Positions 7,453 through 15,992 of a stretch of 64,000 nucleotides of DNA are shown here, piece after piece. Location: positions 62,001 to 126,000 of the forward strand of contig CAVVAH010000008.1 of the NCBI GenBank assembly GCA_963746175.1, in the 5' to 3' direction. The stretch comes from CAVVAH01 sp963746175. Lineage in GTDB: Bacteria > Actinomycetota > Actinomycetes > JACCUZ01. The first letter of the stretch is position 1; each line of letters begins with the position of its first letter. Both the position numbers and the translations under genes were made by a program. A model generated the notes under the pieces. That model was not told the DNA's origin, ran no database searches, and saw nothing but the letters and a program-made list of their open reading frames with translations.

Positions 7453-8600
7453 CGCGTCGGTCGTGTCCGCGGAAGTCGCGCGTCGACCACCCAGCCATGG
7501 TCGGGCCCCGGGCCTGCTTCGAGAGTCCCGCCGAGAAGTGCGGCCCGTTCCGTCATCCCGACGACGCCGTAGCCGGCATGGACGCTCGACGCAGGGACCT
7601 GATCGCCGTCGTCTCGGACCGTCAGCCGGACGGCGTCCTGATCGCCTCTGACCTGCACGTCGACCCGAGTGGCGTTGCGTGCGTGCCGCAGCGCGTTCGT
7701 CACGGACTCCTGCGCGATCCGGTAGGTGGCTGCCCCGACCGCGGGCCCGAGCCCGTCGAGGTCGCCGGTGAGGCCGACGTGCACCTGGGGCTCGTGGTCG
7801 ATGGTGCGCGCGAGCCGCCCGATGTCGGCGACGCCGTTCAGCGGGGTGAGGTCGGCGTCCTCACGTTCGCGAAGGGCGCCGACCATCGTCCGCATCTCGG
7901 CAAGAGTACGAGAGCCTTCCTCCTCGATCACCCGGAGCGCATCGATCGCCGAACCCGGGTCGGCCGCCGCCACCACGCGTCCTGCCTGCGCCCGGATGAC
8001 CATGGCCGAGACGTGGTGCGCGACGGTGTCGTGCAGCTCCCGGGCGAGCTGTTCGCGCTCGCGCAGCCTGACTTGATCGATCTCCCGGGTCCGCGCGGTC
8101 ATCCAGAACCGGACCAGGGCGCCGAGAACTGCGGGGAACATCAGGAACAGGAAGCCGCCCACGGCCTCGCCGAGGTTGGTGTAGTCACTCGCGATACCGA
8201 GCAGGCCGGCGACCACGATGATCGGCAGCCCGAGGAGGACCTCGCGGCCAGATCCCCATCGCAGCAATGCATAGGGGAACAGCACCACGTAGACCATCGT
8301 GTTCAGCCCGACGGAGGTGTCCGGACCATTGATCATCTCGACGAGGCTCAGCACGATGACCGTGCCGAAGACGACGGCGACGACGGCGAGCGGGTGCGTC
8401 CGCCGCCACAGGAGCGGGAACACCAACGCCACGGCGAGCACGATCGCGACTGGCCGCCACGGGACATCGTCACGGAAGATGCCTTCGAGCACGGCGGTCA
8501 ACACCAGGACAGCGACCAGTGCCCAGTCCCGCCAGTCCCGTGGCGGGGGCGCAGCGGCTCGTGGCTCGTCTCGCAGCCACCTGACCACGTTGCTGTTCAC
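7449..8600 (-). CDS. Sensor histidine kinase, NarL-associated (HisKA_3 type)
   Basis: The 383-aa protein has about six hydrophobic segments in the first ~165 residues, then a HisKA_3 dimerisation helix with phospho-acceptor H190 in ARELHDTVAHH. The C-terminal ATPase region holds an N-box-like SVTNALRHARN and G-boxes RDDGDQVP and GYGVVGMTERAALLGG. There is little extracellular loop, so it probably senses within the membrane, as in DesK- or LiaS-like exporter-linked kinases. The GTG start at 8600 is supported by TAGGCT ending 6 nt upstream, a leaderless arrangement. Confidence 0.9.
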   Translation of the reverse strand: MNSNVVRWLRDEPRAAAPPPRDWRDWALVAVLVLTAVLEGIFRDDVPWRPVAIVLAVALVFPLLWRRTHPLAVVAVVFGTVIVLSLVEMINGPDTSVGLNTMVYVVLFPYALLRWGSGREVLLGLPIIVVAGLLGIASDYTNLGEAVGGFLFLMFPAVLGALVRFWMTARTREIDQVRLREREQLARELHDTVAHHVSAMVIRAQAGRVVAAADPGSAIDALRVIEEEGSRTLAEMRTMVGALREREDADLTPLNGVADIGRLARTIDHEPQVHVGLTGDLDGLGPAVGAATYRIAQESVTNALRHARNATRVDVQVRGDQDAVRLTVRDDGDQVPASSVHAGYGVVGMTERAALLGGTLEAGPGPDHGWVVDARLPRTRPTR

Positions 8601-8771
8601 GACCCCAGCCTAGGGATCTGCCGGCGCCGCGCTTCGGCCGAAAGGACCAGACGCGCACCCTCCCGGAGAACGGGAAGACCGGCGCCCTGCGGCCGATGTG
8701 CCGTCCGAGTCCCGCCACCACGCTGACGGCATGGCAGTCGCGCTGACGCCAACGACCAAGGAGGACCACCC

Positions 8772-8789
8772 ATGAGGCTGCTCGCATGA
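8772..8789 (+). other. Five-codon leader ORF (M-R-L-L-A) upstream of the ABC exporter
   Basis: The strong ribosome site AAGGAGG (8758-8764) is correctly spaced for the ATG at 8772, not for the ABC ATPase ATG at 8786. The mini-ORF stops with TGA at 8787-8789, overlapping the ATPase start as ATGA. Translation of the ATPase may therefore depend on re-initiation after this leader. Confidence 0.45.
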
Positions 8790-9685
8790 TCACCACCAAC
8801 GAACTCACCAAGGCGTACGGCGGCCACCTCACCGTGGACCGCGTCTCCCTCCAGGCACGACCCGGCCGCGTCACGGGCTTCCTCGGTCCCAACGGTGCAG
8901 GGAAGTCGACGACGATGCGCATGGTGGTCGGCCTGACCCGCCCGACCTCCGGGACAGCCACCATCGACGGACGCCGCTTCGTCGACCTACCGAACGCTGG
9001 CCGTGAGGTCGGAGTGCTGCTTGATGCCTCGGCCCAGCATGCCGGGCGGACCGGCCGAGAGGTCCTCACCATCGCGGCCCGGACGATGGGGCTCCCGACG
9101 GACTGCGTCGACCGGATGCTGGACCTCGTCAGCCTCACCGGCGCCGAGGGGGAGCGTCGGGTCCGCAACTACTCCCTCGGGATGCGGCAGCGGCTCGGCA
9201 TTGCCACGGCACTCATCGGTGAGCCGCAAGCGCTCATCCTCGATGAACCCGCCAACGGGCTCGACCCTGCCGGCATCCGCTGGATGCGGGATCTGCTTCG
9301 CGGCTACGCAGATCGCGGCGGCACAGTGCTCCTGTCCTCGCACCTGCTCCACGAGATCGAGATCATCGCCGACGACCTCGTGGTCATCGGAAACGGCCGG
9401 ATCGTCGCCCAGGGCACGAAGACGGAGCTCCTGCAGGCTGCCGGAACTGTCGTCCGGACGCCCGACCTGCCTGCCCTCGAAGAAGCGATCCGGACCGCCG
9501 GTGTCCGAGCCACGCGCTCCGGCGACGGCGCCCTGCGGACCGACGCTGACTTGGGCCTGGTCGGCGAGATTGCGCGGAAGGCGGGGGTGGCGCTCACCGA
9601 GCTGCGAACCGCGGACACTGCCGGCCTGGAAGAGATGTTCCTAGAACTCACCGCTACGACCCAACGTGAAGGGGCAGCAGCATGA
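8786..9685 (+). CDS. ABC transporter ATP-binding protein
   Basis: The 299-aa protein has a Walker A GPNGAGKST (residues 34-42), signature YSLGMRQRL, Walker B ALILDEP and a switch His in LLSSHLLHE. It belongs to the DrrA/NatA-like group that powers ABC-2 exporters of drugs, lipids or antimicrobial peptides. It overlaps the permease gene by 4 bp. The adjacent two-component system divergently encoded upstream suggests induction by an envelope-active compound; that is inference from context. Confidence 0.92.
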   Translation: MITTNELTKAYGGHLTVDRVSLQARPGRVTGFLGPNGAGKSTTMRMVVGLTRPTSGTATIDGRRFVDLPNAGREVGVLLDASAQHAGRTGREVLTIAARTMGLPTDCVDRMLDLVSLTGAEGERRVRNYSLGMRQRLGIATALIGEPQALILDEPANGLDPAGIRWMRDLLRGYADRGGTVLLSSHLLHEIEIIADDLVVIGNGRIVAQGTKTELLQAAGTVVRTPDLPALEEAIRTAGVRATRSGDGALRTDADLGLVGEIARKAGVALTELRTADTAGLEEMFLELTATTQREGAAA

Positions 9686-10485
9686 CTGCAACCACAGTTG
9701 ACCGTGCGCCGAGCGCACGAGTTCTCGCCGATCCAGTTCCGTTGTCCCGCGTGACCGCAGTCGAGCTGCGCAAGATGTTCGACACCAGATCGGGCTTCTG
9801 GCTGATGGCAAGCATCGTCATCTCAGCTCTGACCGCGACGATCGCCCTGATCGTCTTCGCACCCGATGACGAGCTGACGTACGCATCGTTCGGAAAGGCC
9901 ATCGCCTACCCGATGCTGGTCATCCTTCCGATGATCGCCCTGTTGTCAGTCACCAGCGAATGGAGTCAGCGAAGCGGCCTCACCACCTTCACCCTGGTCC
10001 CGCACCGCGGGAGAGTGATCACGGCGAAGGCAGTCGCCTCGATCTCCATCGGCGTCGCCTCAATGGTGCTCGCCTTGGCCATCGGTGCGCTGGGCAACCT
10101 GGTGGGCACCGCCATCACCGGCACGCCCGCAGCATGGGACGTCTCGCTCGCCGAGAGCTCCTCCATCGTGCTCGGGAACCTGCTTGGCCTCATGAGCGGC
10201 TTCATGCTCGGCGTACTGATCCGCAACTCACCAGGCGCCATCGTCGCCTACTTCGTCTACACATTCGCGCTGACGCCGCTGTTCATACTTCTCGCCAACA
10301 GCCAAGCCTGGTTCCACGACTCGCGTGCCTGGATCGACGTCAACTTCGCTCAGGCGCCGCTGTTCATGTTCGACGGTGCCGTAACGGGTGAGCAGTGGGC
10401 CAACATCGGCTTCACGGCAGTCTTCTGGCTGGTCATCCCTCTCGCCGTCGGCCTCCGCCAAGTTCTCAGGACGGAAGTCGCCTAG
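9682..10485 (+). CDS. ABC-2 type permease
   Basis: The 267-aa protein has an N-terminal amphipathic stretch followed by about six transmembrane segments, beginning near SGFWLMASIVISALTATIALIVF. It has the layout of ABC-2 export permeases coupled to DrrA-like ATPases. Its ATG overlaps the ATPase stop as ATGA. No terminator is obvious directly after the stop. Confidence 0.86.
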   Translation: MTATTVDRAPSARVLADPVPLSRVTAVELRKMFDTRSGFWLMASIVISALTATIALIVFAPDDELTYASFGKAIAYPMLVILPMIALLSVTSEWSQRSGLTTFTLVPHRGRVITAKAVASISIGVASMVLALAIGALGNLVGTAITGTPAAWDVSLAESSSIVLGNLLGLMSGFMLGVLIRNSPGAIVAYFVYTFALTPLFILLANSQAWFHDSRAWIDVNFAQAPLFMFDGAVTGEQWANIGFTAVFWLVIPLAVGLRQVLRTEVA

Positions 10486-10984
10486 ACGACGTCAGGCGGC
10501 ATTTCCACCACACCGCTGGCCAGTCGCACGCACACCGTGCCCATTCTGGTGACGCGCTCGCGGTGCGATGGCCGCGCACGGGCCGAGACCGCGAATACTC
10601 ACGCGTTCCTGGTCTGGCTGGGGCCGGAGGTGCCCAGCAGGCCATCAGCCCGACTGCCACCTACGCCGACCGCGCAGGGCTCAGGCCAGGTCTGCCCCTC
10701 TGACCGCCGCGGGCTGGGCGCATCCCCCGTGCGCGCCGGCCCGCGGCCCCTCCGGCACACTTCACCAAGCGCTTGGCCCGACTCCTCCTGAGCGGCCGAA
10801 CAATGCCGTCACCAGCGAGCGGTTGCGGCGGCTGACTGCGCACTCAGGAACATGGGAGGGCGCGAACCTCGCACGCCGTGGCGGGTTCGGCGCTCGAAGG
10901 CGGTCGACCGCTCACACGACCATGGCTGCACGACGGCGCCCGGCCTCGAGAACGAGGCCGGGCTCGGTCGTGCGGTGGGTTGGG
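10486..10984. other. Intergenic region between convergent exporter and nrdJ genes
   Basis: No gene is supported here; the long plus-strand open frame crossing it is antisense to nrdJ. It holds a terminator hairpin next to nrdJ and one perfect 12-bp palindrome CCAAGCGCTTGG (10765-10776), which resembles a LacI-family operator but has no sugar gene or LacI regulator beside it. Confidence 0.5.
10938..10963 (-). terminator. Hairpin terminator after nrdJ
   Basis: An 11-bp GC-rich stem (10938-10948 with 10953-10963) closes on a 4-nt AGAA loop, 21 bp after the nrdJ stop. No U-tract follows, which is usual for this phylum. Confidence 0.7.
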
Positions 10985-13870
10985 TCAGCTGCAGCCGGAG
11001 GTGCTGCCGCAGCCCTCGCAGACGTAGCAGGAGCCGGCGGGGCGCATCTTGATCCCGCAGGTCATGCACAGCGGGGCGTCGGAGACCTGGCCGGTGATGA
11101 CCTCGAGCAGCTCGGCCGACGAGTGCGCCTCGGCCGGAGCAGCCTTGACCGCTGCAGACTCGACATCGGCGGGCTTCGCCTCGGCCTTGGGCGCCTCGGT
11201 CACCGGCGCGGACTGCGCGAGCGACTCCAGCTCCTCCTCGACCTCGTCGTCGGTCTCCTCCGGCAGGTAGGACCCGGTCTCGAGCTGACGGGACCGCTCG
11301 TCGGCCGAGTAGATGCCGTAGGCCGAGCGGGTGTCGAAGTCGAGATGGTCCAGGGCCAGCCGGCGGAAGACGTAGTCCATGATCGACTGCGCCATCCGGA
11401 CGTCCGGGTCGTCGGTGAGGCCGGCCGGCTCGAAGCGCATGTTGACGAACTTCGAGACGAACGTCTCCAGCGGCACGCCGTACTGCAGGCCGATCGAGAT
11501 CGCGATCGAGAACGCGTCCATGACCCCGGCCAGGGTCGAGCCCTGCTTCGACATCTTGAGGAAGATCTCGCCGAGACCGTCGTCTGGGTAGGACGAGGCG
11601 GTCATGTAGCCCTCGGCGCCGCCGACGGCGAACGACGTCATCTGCGCCGGGCGCTTCTTCGGCAGCCGCTTGCGGATCGGCCGGTACTCGACGACCTTCT
11701 CCACCGTCGGCTCGTCGGTCGTGGCGGCCTTCGCCTTGCCGTCGGAGAGCGGCTGGCCGACCTTGCAGTTGTCGCGGTAGACGGCGAGCGCCTTGAGGCC
11801 GAGCTTCCAGCCCTGGAAGTGGACGTCCTCGATCTCCTCGACGGTCGCGGTCTCCGGCAGGTTGACCGTCTTGGAGATCGCACCGGAGAGGAACGGCTGC
11901 ACCGCGGCCATCATCCGGACGTGGCCCATCGGCGCGATGGCACGCTCGCCCATCGCGCAGTCGAAGACGTCGTAGTGCTCCGGGCGCAGGCCCGGGGCGT
12001 CGATGACGTGGCCGTGCTCGGCGATGTACTCGACGATCGCCTCGACGGTCTCCTCGGTGTAGCCGAGCTTGCGCAGCGCCCGCGGGATCGTCTGGTTGAC
12101 GATCTGCATCGAGCCGCCGCCGACGAGCTTCTTGAACTTGACCAGCGAGAAGTCCGGCTCGATGCCGGTCGTGTCGCAGTCCATCATGAAGCCGATCGTC
12201 CCGGTGGGTGCGAGCACCGAGGCCTGCGCGTTGCGGTAGCCGTTCTTCTCGCCGAGCTTGATCGTCGCGTCCCAGGCCTTGTTGGCCTCGGCCTGGACGT
12301 CCTTGTCCAGCGTCTCGTAGGTGCGGATCGCGTCGTTGGCGGCTGCGTGCTTGCGCATGACCCGCTTGTGCGGAGCGGCGTTGCGCGCGTAGCCCTCGTA
12401 GGGGCCGACGATGCCGGCGAGCTCTGCCGACCGCTTGTACGACGTGCCGGTCATCAACGACGTGATCGACGCGGCCAGCGCGCGGCCGCCGTCGGAGTCG
12501 TAGCCGCGGCCCGTCGCCATCAGCAGCGCGCCGAGGTTGGCGTAGCCGATGCCGAGCTGGCGGTACTTGCGGGTGGTGTCGCCGATGGCCTCGGTCGGGA
12601 AGTCGGCGAAGCAGATGGAGATGTCCATCGCGGTGATGACCAGCTCGACGACCTTCGCGAAGGTCGGCGCGTCGAACGTGTCGTCGTCCTTGAGGAACTT
12701 CAGCAGGTTGAGAGAGGCCAGGTTGCAGGACGAGTTGTCCAGCGACATGTACTCCGAGCACGGGTTGGACGCGGTGATCCGGCCGGTCTCGGGATTGGTG
12801 TGCCAGTCGTTGATGGTGTCGTCGTACTGGATGCCGGGGTCGGCGCACTCCCAGGCGGCGACGGCGATCTTGCGCCACAGCGTGCGGGCGTCGACGGTCT
12901 CGATGACCTCGCCGGTGCTGCGGGCCCGCAGGCCGAAGTCGGTGCCCTGCTCGACGGCGCGCATGAACTCGTCGGTGACACGGACCGAGTTGTTGGCGTT
13001 CTGGTACTGGACCGAGGTGATGTCCTTGCCGCCGAGGTCCATGTCGAAGCCCGCGTCGCGCAACGCGCGGATCTTGTTCTCCTCGCGCGCCTTGGTCTCG
13101 ACGAACTCCTCGACGTCGGGGTGGTCGACGTCCAGCACGACCATCTTCGCCGCGCGCCGGGTGGCGCCGCCGGACTTGATGGTGCCGGCCGACGCGTCGG
13201 CGCCGCGCATGAAGGAGACCGGGCCGGACGCGGTGCCGCCGGAGGACAGCAGCTCCTTGGACGACCGGATCCGCGAGAGGTTGAGCCCGGCACCGGAGCC
13301 GCCCTTGAAGATCAGGCCCTCCTCGCGGTACCAGTTGAGGATCGAGTCCATCGTGTCGTCGACCGCGAGGATGAAGCAGGCCGAGACCTGCTGCGGGCTC
13401 GCGGTGCCGACGTTGAACCAGACCGGCGAGTTGAACGAGAACACCTGGTGCAGCAGCGCCCAGGTCAGCTCGTGCTCGAAGACCTCGGCGTCGTCGGGGG
13501 TCGCGAAGTAGCCGTGCTCCTCGCCGGCCCGGCGGTAGGTGAGCACGACGCGGTCGATGAGCTGCTTGAGGCCGCTCTCGCGGGCGTCGGTGTCGACCGC
13601 GCCGCGGAAGTACTTGGTGGTGACGATCGTCGAGGCGTTGACCGACCAGAAGTCGGGGAACTCGACCCCGCGCTGCTCGAAGATCGTCTCGCCGGTCTTC
13701 CAGTTCTGCTGGACGACGTCGCGTCGCTCCCAGGTCACCTCGTCGTAGGGGTGCACCCCGGCGGTCGTGTAGATCCGCTCGATCGTGAGGCCCTTGGCGC
13801 GACCGCCCTGGGCGCCCTGACCGGCCCCCTGCCGGACCACCTGGGGCTTGTCGTGCGACGTCTCCGTCAT
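10985..13870 (-). CDS. nrdJ: Vitamin B12-dependent ribonucleoside-diphosphate reductase (class II)
   Basis: The 961-aa protein reduces ribonucleotides to deoxyribonucleotides using adenosylcobalamin. Visible landmarks are the substrate-site Cys in QQVSACFILAVDD, the loop NPCSEYMSLDNSSCNLASLNL, the phosphate-binding PTGTIGFMMDCDTTGIEP, and a C-terminal Cys-rich tail (CMTCG ... CYVCEGCGS) that carries the shuttle or zinc-type cysteines of NrdJ. The start at 13870 follows GGGAGGAGCAGGG; the frame extends 18 codons further without family support. It lies 91 bp after nrdR on the same strand and should be repressed by NrdR through the boxes upstream of nrdR. Confidence 0.95.
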   Translation of the reverse strand: MTETSHDKPQVVRQGAGQGAQGGRAKGLTIERIYTTAGVHPYDEVTWERRDVVQQNWKTGETIFEQRGVEFPDFWSVNASTIVTTKYFRGAVDTDARESGLKQLIDRVVLTYRRAGEEHGYFATPDDAEVFEHELTWALLHQVFSFNSPVWFNVGTASPQQVSACFILAVDDTMDSILNWYREEGLIFKGGSGAGLNLSRIRSSKELLSSGGTASGPVSFMRGADASAGTIKSGGATRRAAKMVVLDVDHPDVEEFVETKAREENKIRALRDAGFDMDLGGKDITSVQYQNANNSVRVTDEFMRAVEQGTDFGLRARSTGEVIETVDARTLWRKIAVAAWECADPGIQYDDTINDWHTNPETGRITASNPCSEYMSLDNSSCNLASLNLLKFLKDDDTFDAPTFAKVVELVITAMDISICFADFPTEAIGDTTRKYRQLGIGYANLGALLMATGRGYDSDGGRALAASITSLMTGTSYKRSAELAGIVGPYEGYARNAAPHKRVMRKHAAANDAIRTYETLDKDVQAEANKAWDATIKLGEKNGYRNAQASVLAPTGTIGFMMDCDTTGIEPDFSLVKFKKLVGGGSMQIVNQTIPRALRKLGYTEETVEAIVEYIAEHGHVIDAPGLRPEHYDVFDCAMGERAIAPMGHVRMMAAVQPFLSGAISKTVNLPETATVEEIEDVHFQGWKLGLKALAVYRDNCKVGQPLSDGKAKAATTDEPTVEKVVEYRPIRKRLPKKRPAQMTSFAVGGAEGYMTASSYPDDGLGEIFLKMSKQGSTLAGVMDAFSIAISIGLQYGVPLETFVSKFVNMRFEPAGLTDDPDVRMAQSIMDYVFRRLALDHLDFDTRSAYGIYSADERSRQLETGSYLPEETDDEVEEELESLAQSAPVTEAPKAEAKPADVESAAVKAAPAEAHSSAELLEVITGQVSDAPLCMTCGIKMRPAGSCYVCEGCGSTSGCS

Positions 13871-13961
13871 CCCTGCTCCTCCCGAACTGCTCATGAATTC
13901 AACACTTCTGCACCGACAGGTCATCCCGGACGCGGACGTCCACGGGTCCCCCGGCGGACTT

Positions 13962-14438
13962 CTAGGGGTGGTTCTCCGAGGCGTCGCTGAGGTCGTGCTC
14001 GGCCCGCAGCAGCGCGATCTCGGCCTCGAACGCCTGGAGGTCGTCGAAGGCGCGGTAGACCGAGGCGAACCGCAGGTACGCGACCTCGTCCAGCTCGCGC
14101 AGCGGCGCCAGCACCGCCATCCCGACCTCGTGCGCCTCGATCTCGGCGACGCCGCTGGACCGCACTGTCTCCTCGACCCGCTGGGCCAGCAGCGCCAGGT
14201 CGTCCTCGCTGACCGGCCGGCCCTGGCAGGACTTGCGGACGCCGGTGAGGACCTTGTCGCGGCTGAACGGCTCGCTGGCCCCGGACCTCTTCGTCACCGA
14301 TAGTGACGCCGTCTCGACGGTGGTGAACCGTCGCCCGCACTCGGGGCACTGCCGGCGGCGCCGGATCGAGGTGCCGTCGTCGGACGCGCGGCTGTCGACC
14401 ACCCGGCTGTCGCCGTGCCGGCAGAAGGGGCAGTGCAT
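13962..14438 (-). CDS. nrdR: Transcriptional repressor NrdR
   Basis: The 158-aa protein has an N-terminal zinc ribbon (CPFC at residues 3-6 and CPECG at about 31-35) and an ATP-cone (KRSGASEPFSRDKVLTGVRKSCQGRPV). NrdR measures ATP/dATP and represses ribonucleotide reductase genes by binding paired NrdR boxes. The start is supported by GGGGAGG upstream. It is first in an nrdR-nrdJ operon and so is probably autoregulated. Confidence 0.96.
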   Translation of the reverse strand: MHCPFCRHGDSRVVDSRASDDGTSIRRRRQCPECGRRFTTVETASLSVTKRSGASEPFSRDKVLTGVRKSCQGRPVSEDDLALLAQRVEETVRSSGVAEIEAHEVGMAVLAPLRELDEVAYLRFASVYRAFDDLQAFEAEIALLRAEHDLSDASENHP

Positions 14439-14565
14439 GCGGGTGGCCTCCCCTCGGGGCGGACGGGCCGGGCGGCGGAACCGGGCCGGCTGTGGACGGA
14501 TCTGGCTGTGGACGGAACTGGGGACCGGACCGGGGAGAACCTGTGGATCCGGGCCAGATCCTGGG

Positions 14566-14643
14566 GACTACATGTGGATAACTACACCGGTGTCATTCAC
14601 AAGATGTAGTGGCACGGTATGCCTGGGACCACCACATGTGCAA
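14566..14643. promoter_or_regulatory. Three NrdR boxes at 32-bp intervals upstream of nrdR-nrdJ
   Basis: Three 14-bp sites are centred at 14572.5, 14604.5 and 14636.5. The middle one, CACAAGATGTAGTG, matches the known consensus CACwATATATwGTG at 12 of 14 positions; the outer ones (GACTACATGTGGAT and CACCACATGTGCAA) match in their cores. Spacing of exactly 32 bp is three helical turns, as expected for cooperative NrdR binding. The sites lie 128-205 bp upstream of the nrdR start, in the 381-bp gap before a divergent kinase-like gene. Confidence 0.78.
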
Positions 14644-14819
14644 GTAGTCCGGGGCCATCCGTTCGGCTGATTTCTCGGCCCGCCCCCCGGGCCGGGCCGG
14701 CCGGCGCATCGCTGCAGGTCAGGAGGCCGACCCGGGGTCGCGGGAGGAGACCCGGAGGTCGCGACAGCGGCGTGTCGCGCCCTCCCGGCCGTCGTCGCCG
14801 GGGGGCTAGCGTCCGGGGG

Positions 14820-15338
14820 GTGCGCGACCCGACGGCGTCGGCCGTCCTCGTCACCGGCGTCTACGGGGCCGGCAAGAGCACCGTGGTCGCCGACATCGGC
14901 GCGCTGCTCGGCGAGCACCAGGTCCCGTACGGGCTGCTCGACGTCGACTTCCTCGCCTGGTTCGACGCCGGGCAGGACCGCGTCGTGCAGCGGCAGGTGG
15001 TGCTCGGCAACCTGCGCCACGTGGCGGCCTCCTTCCTCGACCACGGCGCGCAGCGACTGGCCCTCGCCTGGTCGGTCGGCGACGCCGAGCAGCTCGCGCA
15101 GGTGCGGTCGGCGGTCGGCGTGCCGCTGCGGGTGGTGCGCCTCGAGGTGGACGAGGCCCTGGTGACCGCCCGGCTGGCGGGCGACCCGACCGAGGAGCGG
15201 GCCGTGGACGACCTGCGGGTGGCCCGCGAGTGGCTGGCCTCCGGGCGCGGCGTCGGGCTCGAGGACCTCGCCCTGCCCGGCGACCGCCCGGTGCGCGAGA
15301 CCAGTCGCGCGGTCTGCGCGTGGCTCGGGTGGCTCTGA
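14820..15338 (+). CDS. Small P-loop ATPase/kinase-like protein of unknown substrate
   Basis: The 172-aa product starts almost directly with a Walker A loop, VTGVYGAGKST (residues 8-18), and looks like a small nucleoside/adenylylsulfate-kinase-like P-loop protein. A DVDFLAW acidic segment, a LEVD strand and a C-terminal HTR-like helix region follow. I do not recognise a specific family or substrate. The GTG start at 14820 has TAGCGT ending 7 nt upstream, so a leaderless transcript is likely; the frame upstream of this is not coding-like. It faces nrdR across the NrdR boxes, so it might also be under NrdR control. Confidence 0.7.
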   Translation: MRDPTASAVLVTGVYGAGKSTVVADIGALLGEHQVPYGLLDVDFLAWFDAGQDRVVQRQVVLGNLRHVAASFLDHGAQRLALAWSVGDAEQLAQVRSAVGVPLRVVRLEVDEALVTARLAGDPTEERAVDDLRVAREWLASGRGVGLEDLALPGDRPVRETSRAVCAWLGWL

Positions 15339-15365
15339 CACGGCCGACCCTCGGGGAGCCAGAGG

Positions 15366-15719
15366 TCAGGGCAGCAGCAATGCGGTGCCGGCCTGGACCT
15401 CGGAGGTCTGCAGGCCGTTGAGGTCGAGGATGCGCTGGACCGTCTCGCGCGGGTCGGCGCCCGGCGCGGTGCGCTCGGCGATCTGCCACAGGGTCTGGCC
15501 CGGCTGCACGGTGACCTGCTGGTGGCTCACGGCGGGCCGGTCGGTGCCGGCCAGGGCGGCGCCGCCGCCGGTGAGAAGCACGGCGCCGGTGACGGCGAGG
15601 AACAGCACGGCGAGGGAGACGAACAGCCGGCCGCGCCGGGTGAGCCGGGTGACCGGAGCCGTCGCCGGCCGCCGGACGCGGGGGCGTCCCAGCCCGGCGC
15701 TGAGGGTCATCGTGCTCAT
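15366..15719 (-). CDS. Membrane-anchored LysM protein divergent from lexA (YneA/ChiZ-like position)
   Basis: The 117-aa protein has a basic cytoplasmic N-terminus, one transmembrane segment (about residues 32-57) and a C-terminal LysM domain (about 68-116; VQPGQTLWQIAERT ... ILDLNGLQTSEVQAGTALLLP). LysM binds peptidoglycan. A divergent LysM/TM gene next to lexA is a known arrangement: YneA in Bacillus and Rv2719c (ChiZ) in M. tuberculosis are SOS-induced and delay cell division. Three SOS boxes lie in the shared promoter region. A GGGAGG ribosome site supports the start. The role in damage-induced division arrest is inferred from position and architecture. Confidence 0.85.
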   Translation of the reverse strand: MSTMTLSAGLGRPRVRRPATAPVTRLTRRGRLFVSLAVLFLAVTGAVLLTGGGAALAGTDRPAVSHQQVTVQPGQTLWQIAERTAPGADPRETVQRILDLNGLQTSEVQAGTALLLP

Positions 15720-15743
15720 GGCGGCCTCCCGGCTCTCGTGCGG

Positions 15744-15775
15744 ACGAACACCTGTTCGATCGAACACCTGTACGA
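15744..15775. promoter_or_regulatory. Two abutting SOS boxes (LexA sites)
   Basis: ACGAACACCTGTTCGA (15744-15759) is immediately followed by TCGAACACCTGTACGA (15760-15775), with no gap between the 16-mers. Both fit the actinobacterial SOS box TCGAAC-N4-GTTCGA; the first has a perfect CGAAC/GTTCG core. They lie 25 bp upstream of the LysM gene and should repress it strongly. Confidence 0.9.
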
Positions 15776-15812
15776 GTTGTACCCCATCGGAGCGGGAAAA
15801 TCCAGCGACACT

Positions 15813-15828
15813 TCGAACATGTGTTTGA
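15813..15828. promoter_or_regulatory. Third SOS box, proximal to lexA
   Basis: TCGAACATGTGTTTGA fits TCGAAC-N4-GTTCGA with a single mismatch in the right half. It is 38 bp from the paired boxes and 165 bp upstream of the lexA start, so it probably controls lexA autoregulation. Confidence 0.85.
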
Positions 15829-15992
15829 TCGGGACGCCGGGAATCGCTAACGTTCCGTCTCGGACGCACCCCTGCGGGAGCGGTCGGCCGGGCCCTCGGC
15901 GAGCACGTCGTGGTCATGGCCGCACCGTCCTCGGGGGGTCGGACACAACCACCGGGCGGCGGCCCGGCGGACCGGCGGACGAGGAGGCACCC

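Noticed and set aside
10765..10776. LacI-type palindrome CCAAGCGCTTGG
   Set aside because: No LacI regulator or sugar operon is adjacent; a 12-bp palindrome is expected a few times by chance in 64 kb.
10568..13990. A 1140-codon open frame on the plus strand
   Set aside because: It lies antisense to the well-supported nrdJ gene. High GC content leaves stop codons rare in the opposite frames, and the translation is low-complexity Arg/Val/Leu/Asp with no domain.
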